Shown one piece after another: positions 45,138-54,256 of a stretch of DNA of 64,000 bases. The translations under genes and the position numbers were made by a program. The notes under the pieces were generated by a model, which had not been told where the DNA came from, did no database searches, and worked only from the letters and a program-made list of their open reading frames with translations. Numbering within the stretch: the first letter of the stretch is position 1; each line of letters starts with the position of its first letter. This stretch comes from Burkholderia sp. Ax-1719. Lineage in GTDB: Bacteria; Pseudomonadota; Gammaproteobacteria; Burkholderiales; Burkholderiaceae. Location: NCBI RefSeq assembly GCF_011753055.1, contig NZ_VWWJ01000009.1:1-64000 (forward strand), given 5' to 3'.

Positions 45138-45392
45138 TCAGTTTCCGAACAGGTCGAAATTGCTGTTGCCTGCGTTGGCGTTGGCGTCCTGCGCGGTCTT
45201 GCGCTTGCCTCGCGTGCCTTTTATCGCTTTGGCCTGGCGCGGCTTGCCGAACAGATCCTCCGGCGTGAAGCCGAATTCGGCGATGGCGGCGCGGGCCGTG
45301 GCAAGCGCTTCCTGAGCCGCCTCGGCACGCGCCGCTTCGATGCGCGCATCGAGGGCGCGTTTTTCGGCGAGCAATTCGAGGTAGGTAGCCAT
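45138..45392 (-). CDS. Short H-NS-like protein without the usual DNA-binding domain
   Basis: 84 residues from ATG 45392. The N-terminal part (MATYLELLAEKRALDARIE, then AAIAEFGFTPEDLFG) is the coiled-coil oligomerisation region of Burkholderia H-NS/BpH proteins. The usual C-terminal motif, roughly YRDPATGxTWSGRGKxP, is missing; instead there is a basic tail KPRQAKAIKGTRGKRK and a short Asn-rich end NSNFDLFGN. The reading frame ends cleanly, with no frameshift seen in the 21 bases before the hairpin. It could bind DNA through the basic tail or modulate full-length H-NS by mixing. Confidence 0.78.
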   Translation of the reverse strand: MATYLELLAEKRALDARIEAARAEAAQEALATARAAIAEFGFTPEDLFGKPRQAKAIKGTRGKRKTAQDANANAGNSNFDLFGN

Positions 45393-45541
45393 CTGCGCGT
45401 CTTGTCGAGTCGAGTGAAGGGGAGCCGCCGATTTTACGCCATGCGGCGCGGCTCGCGTGGTGTGGTAGGGATGGCGGGGCATTGCGGGGTATAGCACTTG
45501 CTACATGCGACGGCTGTGCGCACTCTTCCTCACGGCCTCCC

Positions 45542-46636
45542 ATGATTTCATTTCGCCTGCTGCCTCGTCGTCGCCTGATTGTCGCCGCGCTCTGTCCGCT
45601 CCTCATGATGTCTGGTTGTGCCTGGTTTGGTCCGCATATGTTGCGCACCGATCAGGTCGATTACGAACGCGCGCTCGGCGACGCCAAGAAGCGCGAAATG
45701 CTCGCGACCATCGTGGGCCTGCGTTACGGTGATTCGCCTTCGTTCGTGGCGGTGAGCCAGATCATCGCCTCGTACACCTTCGAGGCCAACGCCGCCGCGC
45801 TTGCCGAAGGCGGTTCGCGCAACGCGGGCACGAGCTACGGCCAGGCGAGCGTGGGCGCGTCGTATTCGAATCACCCGACCTTCACCTTCACGCCGACCAC
45901 GGGCGACGCGCTCGCGACCGGCTATATCCATCCCTTGCCGCCCGAACTGGTGCTGCCGCTTGCGGATAGCGGCGTGCCCGTCGATTTGCTGCTGCGGCTT
46001 TCGGTGCAATCGGTGGGCGGCCTGCAGAATGCCGCGCCGCTGGGCGGGCCGACCAGCGATGGCAATCCCGCGTTTTTCGAATTGCTGCGCGCGTTGCGCC
46101 GTCTGCAGCTGGCGGGGCAGCTCACCATCAGCTACAAGCAGGACGAGAAAGATCATCAGGCTCACGTGACGATGAGTCTGGGCGCGGACGGCGCGCCGCC
46201 CGAATCATCCGCCGATCTCGCCGAAGTGCGCCGCCTGCTGCATCTGTCGCCCGTGGTGCGCGAATATCAGGTGGTCTACGGTCCGGCTGCGGGCGGCAAC
46301 GGCCACACGATCAATATGGTCACGCGCTCGCTGATGGGGATTCTGAGCAATCTGGGCGCGCAGATTGCCGTGCCCGAAGACGACGTCTCGCGCGGCGCGA
46401 CCATGCCGACTGTGCATCTCGTGGGCGGTGAGACGCGGCCCACCATCGTCGTGCACGTGGGCAAGAAAGCCCCTGCGGATGCTTACGCAAGCATCGATTA
46501 TCACGGCGCGACTTACTGGATCGACGACGACGATTTCGATTCGAAATACGCGCTCACGGTGCTGCAGAATCTGATCGCGCTCTCGCAGGCCAACCAGGAC
46601 CAGAAGGCGCCGATCCTGACGGTGCCCGCGGGCTAA
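45542..46636 (+). CDS. Lipoprotein of unknown function
   Basis: 364 residues from ATG 45542. Signal with lipobox MMSGC (Cys near 26). RYGDSPSFVAVSQIIASYTF near residue 60 and LRALRRLQLAGQLTISY near 185 look conserved-type, and IDYHGATYWIDDDDFDSKYAL near the end suggests a folded C-terminal domain, but I do not recognise the family. It has a stretch of Ser/Gly/Thr strands around 90-125. It stands alone, divergent from the H-NS-like gene and convergent with the cytochrome b561 gene. Confidence 0.75.
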   Translation: MISFRLLPRRRLIVAALCPLLMMSGCAWFGPHMLRTDQVDYERALGDAKKREMLATIVGLRYGDSPSFVAVSQIIASYTFEANAAALAEGGSRNAGTSYGQASVGASYSNHPTFTFTPTTGDALATGYIHPLPPELVLPLADSGVPVDLLLRLSVQSVGGLQNAAPLGGPTSDGNPAFFELLRALRRLQLAGQLTISYKQDEKDHQAHVTMSLGADGAPPESSADLAEVRRLLHLSPVVREYQVVYGPAAGGNGHTINMVTRSLMGILSNLGAQIAVPEDDVSRGATMPTVHLVGGETRPTIVVHVGKKAPADAYASIDYHGATYWIDDDDFDSKYALTVLQNLIALSQANQDQKAPILTVPAG

Positions 46637-46642
46637 AGCCGC

Positions 46643-47341
46643 CTAGAGATAGAAAGCGAGCAGCGCCGTCACCAGCGCGGAAAACGCCATCAACAGCGCG
46701 GCAAGCCAGAGCGAGGCTCTGCGCGGCGCGCGTACCGTGGCGGGCAGGGGCTTCACACCCGTCAACATCGGCCGCACGAGGTTGTGCCCCTTCAGTAAGG
46801 CGTAAAGCGCGATGGCGCAGACATGCAGCACGACAGCCGCGGCCAGCACGTCCCAGCCATACGCGTGAATGGCCGATATCGCATTGGCAATGACGGCGGG
46901 CACGATCTCCGAAAGCGGGCCTTCATCGGCGATATCGTTGTTGACGTAGAGGCCGCTGAGCGTTTCGATGAAAAGCAGCGCGAGCAGCAACGCCACCATC
47001 CAGCCGCCCGCCGCGTTGTGCCCCACCTGGGCGTCGGGTTCGCGGCGCGCCAGTTGGCGCAGATGCCGCCACGCCGCCGCCGGGGAAGCGAGAAAGCGCG
47101 AAAAGCGCGCGGTCTCGCTGCCGCAGCAACCCCATAGCAGTCGGAACAGCACCAGCGCGAGCAGCGTTTCGCCCGCGCGGACATGTAGCTGCATCCAGTT
47201 CATGTGCTGCGAGAGCCACGCAAGCGCCACCAGCCCGACCGCGAGCCAGTGAAACAGCCGCACAGGCAGATCCCAGACCCGCACGCGACGCCACTCGCCG
47301 GCAGGGCCGGAGCGGGCGGGCGAGGATGGTTCGATATCCAT
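46643..47341 (-). CDS. Cytochrome b561 family protein
   Basis: 232 residues from ATG 47341. RVWDLPVRLFHWLAVGLV near the start, with a heme-binding His, and LHVRAGETLLALVLFRLLWG are typical of the Ni,Fe-hydrogenase/thiosulfate-reductase type b cytochromes; further His occur in GHNAAGGWM and VLHVCAIALY. Four or five membrane helices. It moves electrons within the inner membrane; its partner is often a small periplasmic c-type cytochrome or catalase-like protein, not present here. Convergent with the lipoprotein gene, 6 bases away. Confidence 0.86.
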   Translation of the reverse strand: MDIEPSSPARSGPAGEWRRVRVWDLPVRLFHWLAVGLVALAWLSQHMNWMQLHVRAGETLLALVLFRLLWGCCGSETARFSRFLASPAAAWRHLRQLARREPDAQVGHNAAGGWMVALLLALLFIETLSGLYVNNDIADEGPLSEIVPAVIANAISAIHAYGWDVLAAAVVLHVCAIALYALLKGHNLVRPMLTGVKPLPATVRAPRRASLWLAALLMAFSALVTALLAFYL

Positions 47342-47479
47342 GCGATTCCTTTTTTCCTGTGCGCGCGTTCGGCGCTTAATGGCGTGCACGCGCGCTTTCG
47401 GCCATACTTTCGGCTGCCTTTCCTGGCGTGCGCGAACCTGGCGCCGTCAGGACGTCACCCTCTGCCTCAAGCGAAGCAA

Positions 47480-48079
47480 ATGAACAAGAACCGGCTCGAA
47501 GCATTCAGCGATGGCGTGCTCGCCATCATCATCACTATCATGGTGCTGGAACTCAAGGTGCCGCACGGCGACGACATCACGGCGCTCGCGCCGTTGTGGC
47601 CGACTTACCTGAGCTATGTGCTCAGCTTCGTCTACGTGGGCATTTACTGGAACAACCATCATCACATGATGCATGCCGCGCGCAGCGTCAACGGGTCGGT
47701 GCTGTGGGCCAATCTGCACCTGCTGTTCTGGCTTTCGCTGCTGCCGTTTACCACGGGCTGGATGGGCGAAAACCATTTCGGACGCTGGCCTACCATGCTG
47801 TACGGCTTCAACCTGCTGCTCTGTGCGATCGCGTACGTCGTGCTGCAGGCGACGCTGGTTCATTATCACGGGCTGCAAAGTCCGCTGGCGCGTGCGTTGG
47901 GGCGCGATATCAAGGGCAAGGCGTCGGTGGCCGGATATCTGTTGGGGATCGTGCTGGCGGCGCTGGACTGGCCGCATATCGGCGCTCTGTTCTTCGTGCT
48001 GGTCGCGCTGCTGTGGCTGATTCCGGACCGCCGCATGGAGCGGCTTGTCACTGCGAGCGGGGAGCATACCGAGGAGTAA
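47480..48079 (+). CDS. TMEM175-family (DUF1211) membrane protein
   Basis: 199 residues. It starts with RLEAFSDGVLAIIITIMVLE, the RxxxFSD motif of the TMEM175 family, followed by five or so further helices and the YIGIYWNNHHHMMH-type segment (here VGIYWNNHHHMMH). Bacterial members form potassium-permeable channels. Physiological role here unknown. It is separated from the DUF4142 gene by a convergent hairpin. Confidence 0.87.
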   Translation: MNKNRLEAFSDGVLAIIITIMVLELKVPHGDDITALAPLWPTYLSYVLSFVYVGIYWNNHHHMMHAARSVNGSVLWANLHLLFWLSLLPFTTGWMGENHFGRWPTMLYGFNLLLCAIAYVVLQATLVHYHGLQSPLARALGRDIKGKASVAGYLLGIVLAALDWPHIGALFFVLVALLWLIPDRRMERLVTASGEHTEE

Positions 48080-48084
48080 GCACG

Positions 48085-48115
48085 AAAAAGGCGCGGGCTG
48101 TGAAAGCACCGCGCC
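48085..48115 (-). terminator. Terminator for the DUF4142 gene
   Basis: GGCGCGG (48090-48096) and CCGCGCC (48109-48115) form a stem; on the minus strand it is followed by TTTTT. It lies between two converging genes. Confidence 0.6.
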
Positions 48116-48140
48116 TGTCGCGAATGGTCTAGCGCTGGAT

Positions 48141-48695
48141 TCAGCCCGCGAGATGCTTGCGCTGGGCCAGTTCCTTTGCCTTGGCGATATCGGCCTGGAT
48201 CACCGGCAAGCCGGCGCTGGCGGCCTTCTTGAGGTCCGCGTCGCGGCCCGAAGCGATTTCCGCCTGGAACGCCGACAACGTCTTTTGCTGGCCGCCCAGC
48301 GCGACCTGTTCGATATAGGCCTTGTCGAAATCGGCGCCGCGCAGGTTCTTGATGCCGTCGATTACCGCGGTGTCGGGATCGTTGCGCGGCACGTCGACGC
48401 CGCGCGGGCTGGCGGCGCGCATCGAATCAGAAAGCTTCGAATAATCGGCGACGAGCTGTTCCGCGAAGGCCTTTACTTCGCGGTCGGTCGAGCGCGAGTC
48501 GGCGATGCGGGCGGCGTCGCGCTGGGTCGCGACGGTTTGCGTGCCGTCCGAGATGAAGGTTTTGTCGGCGGCGTGCAGTTCCGGCGAGGATGCGCCGGCA
48601 GCCGGTGCGGTGGTTTGTGCCTGGGCGCTCATCGAGAGCGCGAGGAGACCAACGGCGGATGCACTGGCAAGCGTTGCAAGCGAGAGGCGAATCAT
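48141..48695 (-). CDS. DUF4142 secreted protein
   Basis: 184 residues from ATG 48695. Signal peptide ends at SAQAQT (about residue 26). The mature part is an all-helical DUF4142 domain with DKTFISDGTQTVATQRDAAR (quoted in part), SRSTDREVKAFAEQLVADYSK (in part) and a final repeat. DUF4142 proteins are ferritin-like periplasmic proteins of unknown function, often stress-induced. Monocistronic. Confidence 0.86.
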   Translation of the reverse strand: MIRLSLATLASASAVGLLALSMSAQAQTTAPAAGASSPELHAADKTFISDGTQTVATQRDAARIADSRSTDREVKAFAEQLVADYSKLSDSMRAASPRGVDVPRNDPDTAVIDGIKNLRGADFDKAYIEQVALGGQQKTLSAFQAEIASGRDADLKKAASAGLPVIQADIAKAKELAQRKHLAG

Positions 48696-49074
48696 AGGAA
48701 CTCCTGTTCTGCGTGATATTCCACGCGATTGGTATCGATGTTTCAACAACGGCACGACCGTTCGGCAGGTTTGCCGCGCAACGGTCTGAGGAATTCTAGG
48801 AAGTCAGCGCGCGTACAGGTGCAACGACGGCGTCGCTTCTGTAACGGTTGGTAAGAAGGCGGGACATGGCGTGCGGAATCGGGCGATTTCATCGCGATGT
48901 CATACGCGGCGAAAAACCGTCTGAAAACGCCTCTACGCATGGCGCATGCAATGGCACAATGGCCGCTTTCCCGCCTTCATCCCGCGCAGTGGGTGCGGCA
49001 GGATGAGCAGGACTACACATTACGAAGCCTTACGGCGCATCAGAACAACTTCCCGGCAGGATTCGATCCGAGTA

Positions 49075-50121
49075 ATGAAACCGAGCACGCATCCCATGGC
49101 CGGCAAAGGCAGGCGTTTTGTCGAACGCATCTGGCGTTTGCGCATGGTCGGGCTGGCGTTGGGTTTCTTCTGCGTCGCGCCGGTGTTCCTGCAGCAGCAA
49201 CGCGGTGCGATCCTGTGGGCGCTGCTGGTCTTTCATGGCTTTATCTGGCCGCACGTGGCGCGGCGCGCGGCGCACGCCTGCGTGGTGCCGTATCGCGGCG
49301 AGCGCTTCAATCTGATGATCGACGCGGCAATGGGCGGCTTCTGGGTCGTCGCGATGCGTTTCAATCTGCTGCCCAGCGTTCTGATCCTCGTGATGCTGAG
49401 CATGAACGACATCGCGGCGGGCGGCCTCAAACTGTTTTCGCGCGGGGTGGCGGCGCACCTTCTCGGGCTGGCGGTTGGCTGGCTCACACTCGGTTTCGTA
49501 GTCGAGCCCGAGACGCGCATGGCGACGCTCGTCGCCTGTCTGCCGTTTCTGATCGTTTATCCGATTGCGCTTGGCTGGAGCACGTATCGCATTTCAAAGA
49601 AGCTGGCGGAACAGACGCGTACGCTCGAAGGCCTGAGCCGCACCGACGGCCTCACGGGACTGCTCAACCGCCGCCAATGGGAAATCCTGCTCGCTGACGA
49701 ATTCGAGCGTTGCCGTGCGACGCGCTATGCGTCGTCGTTGCTGCTGGTCGATCTGGATCACTTCAAGGTGGTCAACGATACGCGCGGCCACCAGGCAGGC
49801 GACGCCGTGCTGTGCGCATTTGCAATGCTGTTACGCGAGCATTTTCGCGTGAGCGACTGCATCGGGCGGTATGGCGGCGAGGAGTTCGGCATCGTGCTGC
49901 CGGGCGCAACGCTGGCGGAAGCGCGTTCGGTTGCGGAGCGTTTCGTCGCGACGGTGCGGGAGAAAAACAGGGAAGCGGGCGGTCAATGCCCATGCACGGT
50001 CAGCGTGGGCGTAGCGCAATGCGACGAATCGATGATGGATCACGCGGCCTGGCTCAAGCTGGCGGACGCCAGTTTGTATCGCGCGAAAATGACGGGGCGT
50101 GACCGCGTAGTGACAGGATGA
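49075..50121 (+). CDS. MASE2-GGDEF diguanylate cyclase
   Basis: 348 residues from ATG 49075; ATG 49003 is an alternative and neither has a strong ribosome site. The N-terminal third has five or six membrane helices and RRFVERIWRLRMVGLALG, fitting the MASE2 sensor. GGDEF domain from about 180: LSRTDGLTGLLNRRQW, VDLDHFKVVNDTRGH and RYGGEEFGIVLPG, the active GGEEF form. It should make cyclic di-GMP at the membrane, as the related AdrA/DgcC does. The gene converges on the type VI genes. Confidence 0.9.
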   Translation: MKPSTHPMAGKGRRFVERIWRLRMVGLALGFFCVAPVFLQQQRGAILWALLVFHGFIWPHVARRAAHACVVPYRGERFNLMIDAAMGGFWVVAMRFNLLPSVLILVMLSMNDIAAGGLKLFSRGVAAHLLGLAVGWLTLGFVVEPETRMATLVACLPFLIVYPIALGWSTYRISKKLAEQTRTLEGLSRTDGLTGLLNRRQWEILLADEFERCRATRYASSLLLVDLDHFKVVNDTRGHQAGDAVLCAFAMLLREHFRVSDCIGRYGGEEFGIVLPGATLAEARSVAERFVATVREKNREAGGQCPCTVSVGVAQCDESMMDHAAWLKLADASLYRAKMTGRDRVVTG

Positions 50122-50196
50122 GCGCGAAGTAAAAACGCGTGACGACGCGCTCATCCGATCGATTAGCTTAACGAACTATTGGCGCAAGCCCGGCAA

Positions 50197-50982
50197 TTAC
50201 GGCAGCGAGATCGTGAGGTTCGCCGACTGCGGGCCGAGCTTCACGATATTCGTGTACGGCGCGAGCGTGCGCACCGTGCTGTCGCGCAGCCAGGCGTTGA
50301 GTCCCGTCCACGCGAGAATGCCCACCAGTGCAAATACCGCGCCGATGGTCCAGAGCGGCACTTCGCGCTTGAGGCGGTGTGCGACCTGATCCGGCAGTGG
50401 CCAGTTCGGTGCGAACGGCGCACGTTTGCCCTTGATATGGGAGATTTCGTCGCCCACGCGCGCCGTGAGGTAGGCAAGCTTTTCCGGTCCTTCGAGCATG
50501 TACTTGCCCTGGAAACCCAGCAACAGGCACATGTGAAAAACTTCGAGCGATTGCAGACGCGCCGCGCCGCGTGCGCGGCAATCTTCCAGGTACTGGAAAA
50601 ACTTCTCGCCCGCGAGTTGTTCGCCAAAGAGGGCGAGCTGCAACGGCCGGCGTTCCCAGTCCGAGCGGATCTTGAACTGCGAGGACAGCACCGATTCGTC
50701 CACCGCCGCGCAAAACGCGAACTTCGCCGCATAGACGTCTTCGGCGGAAGCATTGAGCTTCTTCGCGCCGCGTTCGAAATCGCCGAGGAACTGCTGCACG
50801 CGTGCGCTGAATTCAGCGGCTTCGCCGGGCTCGCGGCCGTTCTTCAACAAAAACAGCATGAAGAAGCCGTCGTAGAGCAGATCGAGCAGCGAACGCACCT
50901 GATAGGCGGGATCGCTCGCCGGCATCTGCGGCGCGACGGAAGGCGGCGGTGCGTCGCCAAAGAGGGAAGGCGCGTTGCTCAT
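50197..50982 (-). CDS. tssL: Type VI secretion protein TssL (DotU/IcmH family)
   Basis: 261 residues. The N-terminal cytoplasmic part is helical, with FCAAVDESVLSS and ALFGEQLAGEKFFQ; one membrane helix near residues 213-235 close to the C-terminus makes it a tail-anchored inner-membrane protein. It forms the membrane complex with TssJ and TssM. There is no peptidoglycan-binding OmpA domain, so it is the short form. Its ATG overlaps the tssK stop by 4 bases. Confidence 0.92.
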   Translation of the reverse strand: MSNAPSLFGDAPPPSVAPQMPASDPAYQVRSLLDLLYDGFFMLFLLKNGREPGEAAEFSARVQQFLGDFERGAKKLNASAEDVYAAKFAFCAAVDESVLSSQFKIRSDWERRPLQLALFGEQLAGEKFFQYLEDCRARGAARLQSLEVFHMCLLLGFQGKYMLEGPEKLAYLTARVGDEISHIKGKRAPFAPNWPLPDQVAHRLKREVPLWTIGAVFALVGILAWTGLNAWLRDSTVRTLAPYTNIVKLGPQSANLTISLP

Positions 50983-52325
50983 GACGTCACCGCAATCAGT
51001 TCGAGTTTGAGATCGTTAATGCCCGAGGGCGTGTACACCATCGCCGATTGCGCCTGAATCATGCGCTCGTAGAGCGCGCTGCGCGATTCGAGCGCGAAAT
51101 AGCACGCGCCAGGACGCACCGGAATGGCCGGCGGCACTTGCGGCGTGTAGACGAGGCGCACGCCCGGCATGGCGGAAAGCACGAGCTTGTCCACATCGTC
51201 GGGCGCACCCACCTTGAAGCGCGCGGGCACGGCTTCGACCAGATCGACGGCCTGCATGTCGGCGGATACGGCCAGATAGAAGGTGGTCTTGTCGTCGATC
51301 TTGCCGGAATCGAGCCGGCCAATATGGAACGACGCCCGCACTTCTTCCAGCGCGATCGCGAAGTACTGCGTGGAAATCACCGTCTCCAGCAAGTCGCGCA
51401 GAATGGCGTCCAGACGCGCGAAGCCGGGACCCGGATCGTCATGGCGATAGGCGGGCAGGTCGGCGAGCGTGTGATTCTTCGAGAACGTCAGCAACTGGCC
51501 CGCGAGGCGCAGCAGTTCCTGATAGAGGCGTTCGGGATGCAGCGCCGAATGCTGATACAGATGCGCAAGCGTTGCGAATGCGCCGCTGGCCGTATGCAGC
51601 AGCCAGAACGAGGCGATGTCGCCCGAGCGGAATTCGATGATGTTCTTGGTCGGCTCGCGATGGAAGCCGTAGAGCGCGTTGACCTTCGCCTGCAAGGCGT
51701 CGATCAGGCGGCGCAGGCGCTGGTGCAGCAGCGGCGAAGCCTCGATGGCGAGGCTCGGCGGCACGAAACTTTCATCGGCCTCGAAACCCGAGGACGCGGT
51801 GCGGCGCACGCGCACGACCGGCACTGAAAGCAATTGATCGCGCGGTTCGGTGTGCGCCACCAGTTTCACGTTGTTCTTGAGGAACGTGACGTCGGCTTGC
51901 GCGGCATCCGTGTAGTGGTCGGCCACGCTCGCCTGTTCGCTCACGTAGCGCGCAACGAAGCCTTCGTTGCGATCGGCCGCGTAATTCGAACCGCTCTCAC
52001 GCACCTGATGCAGCGCGAGATAGAACGTGAATTCGTTGATGCCTTCGGGCAGCGCGTCGAGCGCGACCGGCGGCGGCAGTTCGTCGGCTTGCGGTGCGGA
52101 GTAGAGCGTGCCGTCGGGAAACACCAGCGACAGTTCGCTCAGGCGCAAGATATTGCTGCCGAGCGAATCGTGATCGATGCGGATCGAACGCACGCCCCAG
52201 TTATATGGCTGGATCGCCTGGATCGATTCGAAGAGCCGGGCTTCGTGATAGGCGTCCTGCCGCTGGAAGTGCTGAGGCCTGAGGAACAGGCCTTCCCCCC
52301 AAAGCACTTTCGAGGAATAGCTCAT
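50979..52325 (-). CDS. tssK: Type VI secretion baseplate protein TssK
   Basis: 448 residues, standard for TssK, which links the baseplate to the membrane complex. WGEGLFLRPQHFQRQDAYHE at the N-terminus is the signature start of the family. Middle and receptor-binding parts follow, with GDIASFWLLHTASGAFATLAH (in part). It lies between tssJ, 203 bases upstream, and tssL with a 4-base overlap. Confidence 0.95.
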   Translation of the reverse strand: MSYSSKVLWGEGLFLRPQHFQRQDAYHEARLFESIQAIQPYNWGVRSIRIDHDSLGSNILRLSELSLVFPDGTLYSAPQADELPPPVALDALPEGINEFTFYLALHQVRESGSNYAADRNEGFVARYVSEQASVADHYTDAAQADVTFLKNNVKLVAHTEPRDQLLSVPVVRVRRTASSGFEADESFVPPSLAIEASPLLHQRLRRLIDALQAKVNALYGFHREPTKNIIEFRSGDIASFWLLHTASGAFATLAHLYQHSALHPERLYQELLRLAGQLLTFSKNHTLADLPAYRHDDPGPGFARLDAILRDLLETVISTQYFAIALEEVRASFHIGRLDSGKIDDKTTFYLAVSADMQAVDLVEAVPARFKVGAPDDVDKLVLSAMPGVRLVYTPQVPPAIPVRPGACYFALESRSALYERMIQAQSAMVYTPSGINDLKLELIAVTS

Positions 52326-52528
52326 GATGATTCAGCGTTATGCGTCGATCGTGTCTCGCCATGCATGCCGGCGGACTGGATTGTTGGTTGAAGTGGTCCG
52401 GTTGACTGCCGTTTCTACTTCGACTTTTTACTGCCTGATTCTGCTTTACTTACTTTCTATTGCATCTGTATTGCGTTGCTTCTGGCCCGCTTTATATTCC
52501 TGATAGAACACGGACATAGACGGGCCAT

Positions 52529-53155
52529 TCACCCGCACGATACCGACGAAAGCAGATTGAGCGGCTGTACCATTTGCGCCGAATCGACCGGGATCACCGT
52601 GCCGCTCGTCACGGTCATGGCGCAGTTGTGCAGCCCAACCATTATGCCGGATTTCTCCGATTTCGCAGGATCGAAAGCGAACTTCCAGCGCTGCATTGCC
52701 GGGTCTCTGAATAGCGCGACGATACCGAATGCCTGCGCTTCACGCGAGACTTTTTCGGTGGCGTTATAACGTTGCCCCGGGATCAGGGTGATTTCGCGCA
52801 CGCTCAGCAGGTCTGCACCCAGCGTAGTTTTTTCCTTGGCTGGATCCGTAAATGTGTCGAACGGCGCCTGCTGGAATGAGGTTGGGTCCTTGAGCGCGTA
52901 GAGGCGCACCACTAATGCGAGCGGCTTGTTATCCGTGGCGGCGTTGAGATTGCGTGCGGCGTATAGCGTGACGCCCAGATTGCGCGGCGGCTTTTGCGCG
53001 TCCGGTACATCGGGCTTGCCGATACCCACGACTTGCAGGGCGGCCGATGCCGCGCTGCCGAGTGCGGGCACTGCCGCAGCGCAACCGCCCAGCAAGACGG
53101 CAGCAACGCAAAGCGTGACCGTGGTCGATGCAATTTGAATAATGCGCGCAGTCAT
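52529..53155 (-). CDS. tssJ: Type VI secretion lipoprotein TssJ
   Basis: 208 residues from ATG 53155. Lipobox LLGGC with Cys near residue 25. The mature transthyretin-like fold shows LVVRLYALKDPTSFQQAPFD and LIPGQRYNATEKV, typical of TssJ/VasD. It anchors the membrane complex in the outer membrane and binds TssM in the periplasm. First gene of the leftward unit; no tssM follows within the window, so it should lie beyond tssA. Confidence 0.93.
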   Translation of the reverse strand: MTARIIQIASTTVTLCVAAVLLGGCAAAVPALGSAASAALQVVGIGKPDVPDAQKPPRNLGVTLYAARNLNAATDNKPLALVVRLYALKDPTSFQQAPFDTFTDPAKEKTTLGADLLSVREITLIPGQRYNATEKVSREAQAFGIVALFRDPAMQRWKFAFDPAKSEKSGIMVGLHNCAMTVTSGTVIPVDSAQMVQPLNLLSSVSCG

Positions 53156-53512
53156 TTTTATCACGGGCCTCAAGCCCGACTCTCCAGCTTTGTTAAATAC
53201 GCATGGTCACGGGTAATGCGAAGTGCATTGCGTGAGCATTATCCCCGTGAAGCTCGCTTTAATAAAATGCGGAAAACTTTGCTTCTCTGAATGCAGCTTC
53301 AATCAGGTATTCCGGAAATAATTGCCTTATTTCCCGTTCAAACGCTTGCCTGTGGCTTCTACGCTTCCACTCAGCCGCCTTTTTTCTTTCTTTGTCTTTT
53401 CAAACCCAGTTGAATTATAGAAAATTGGCCTGTACTATACCCGCGCGCTGGGGGATAAGTAAAACTCTGGCTTCTCTCCTTGAATTAAAAATCAAACGGC
53501 GGTGAAAGAACG
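53156..53512. other. Divergent type VI promoter region
   Basis: About 357 bases between tssJ and the TPR lipoprotein, clearly AT-richer than the flanking genes. It must contain both promoters. TTGGCC-N5-TATACC-like elements near 53424-53443 are possible but not convincing; no sigma-54 (TGGCAC-N5-TTGCW) site or clear repressor palindrome was found. Confidence 0.45.
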
Positions 53513-54193
53513 ATGAAAAAGCGGGTCTTTTCGATGCTCACGGGGGCTGCGATCGCTTGCGGCGTAATGGCAGGCTGTACCACGACCCCGACCAATCCTC
53601 TCGCTGCATCGCCCGACGCATTCAATAAGGCGCTCGCCGACGCGGACGCGCTGTCGAAGGCGGGTAATCAGAACGACGCGCTTGAGGCCTATCAGAAACT
53701 CGCGGCTGCCGACCCGACGCGTGAAGAACCGTGGTCGCGCATCGCGCAGGTGCAGTTCCAGCAGCAACACTATGGTCAGGCGATCGTCGCAGCGCAGGAA
53801 GCGCTGCAGCGCGACCAGACCGATCGCGGCGCGAAGAGCGTGCTCGCGGTGGCGGGTCTGCGTGTAGCGACGGAATCGCTCGGCGAACTGCGTCAGGACG
53901 CTTCGCTGCAAGGCGATGCCAAGTCGGACGCACAGACGCTCGCGAAGCAACTGCGCGATACGCTCGGCGAAGATTCGCTGTTCCCGCCTGAGCAGAGGGC
54001 GCGTGTGCAGCCCAAGCGTCGCCCGATCAAGCGCATCGCGAAGTCGTCCACGAAGCCGCAGGAAGCCGCGGATACCGCAGCAACCACGGCAACGACGCCG
54101 ACCACGGCTACGCCGCCGACGGGATCGACCGCGACCGCGACGTCGGGCAAGGCCACCGGCAACGCTGCTGACCCGTTCAGCGCGCTGCGTTAA
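53513..54193 (+). CDS. TPR lipoprotein of the type VI cluster
   Basis: 226 residues. Signal and lipobox (VMAGC, Cys near 22), so it is probably outer-membrane bound. Two tetratricopeptide-like helix pairs occupy about 40-100 (ALEAYQKLAAADPT, ALQRDQTDRGAKSV), followed by a helical stretch and a low-complexity Thr/Pro/Ala tail (about 175-215). It opens the tssB operon of Burkholderia-type clusters, where a TPR protein commonly holds this place. The role in type VI secretion is likely accessory (envelope assembly or regulation) but unproven. Confidence 0.82.
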   Translation: MKKRVFSMLTGAAIACGVMAGCTTTPTNPLAASPDAFNKALADADALSKAGNQNDALEAYQKLAAADPTREEPWSRIAQVQFQQQHYGQAIVAAQEALQRDQTDRGAKSVLAVAGLRVATESLGELRQDASLQGDAKSDAQTLAKQLRDTLGEDSLFPPEQRARVQPKRRPIKRIAKSSTKPQEAADTAATTATTPTTATPPTGSTATATSGKATGNAADPFSALR

Positions 54194-54256
54194 ACAGCGG
54201 CGAGCAACCACACCGCTACGTAGCACCAGTCGATAACAAGAAGCAGGGAGCCGACG

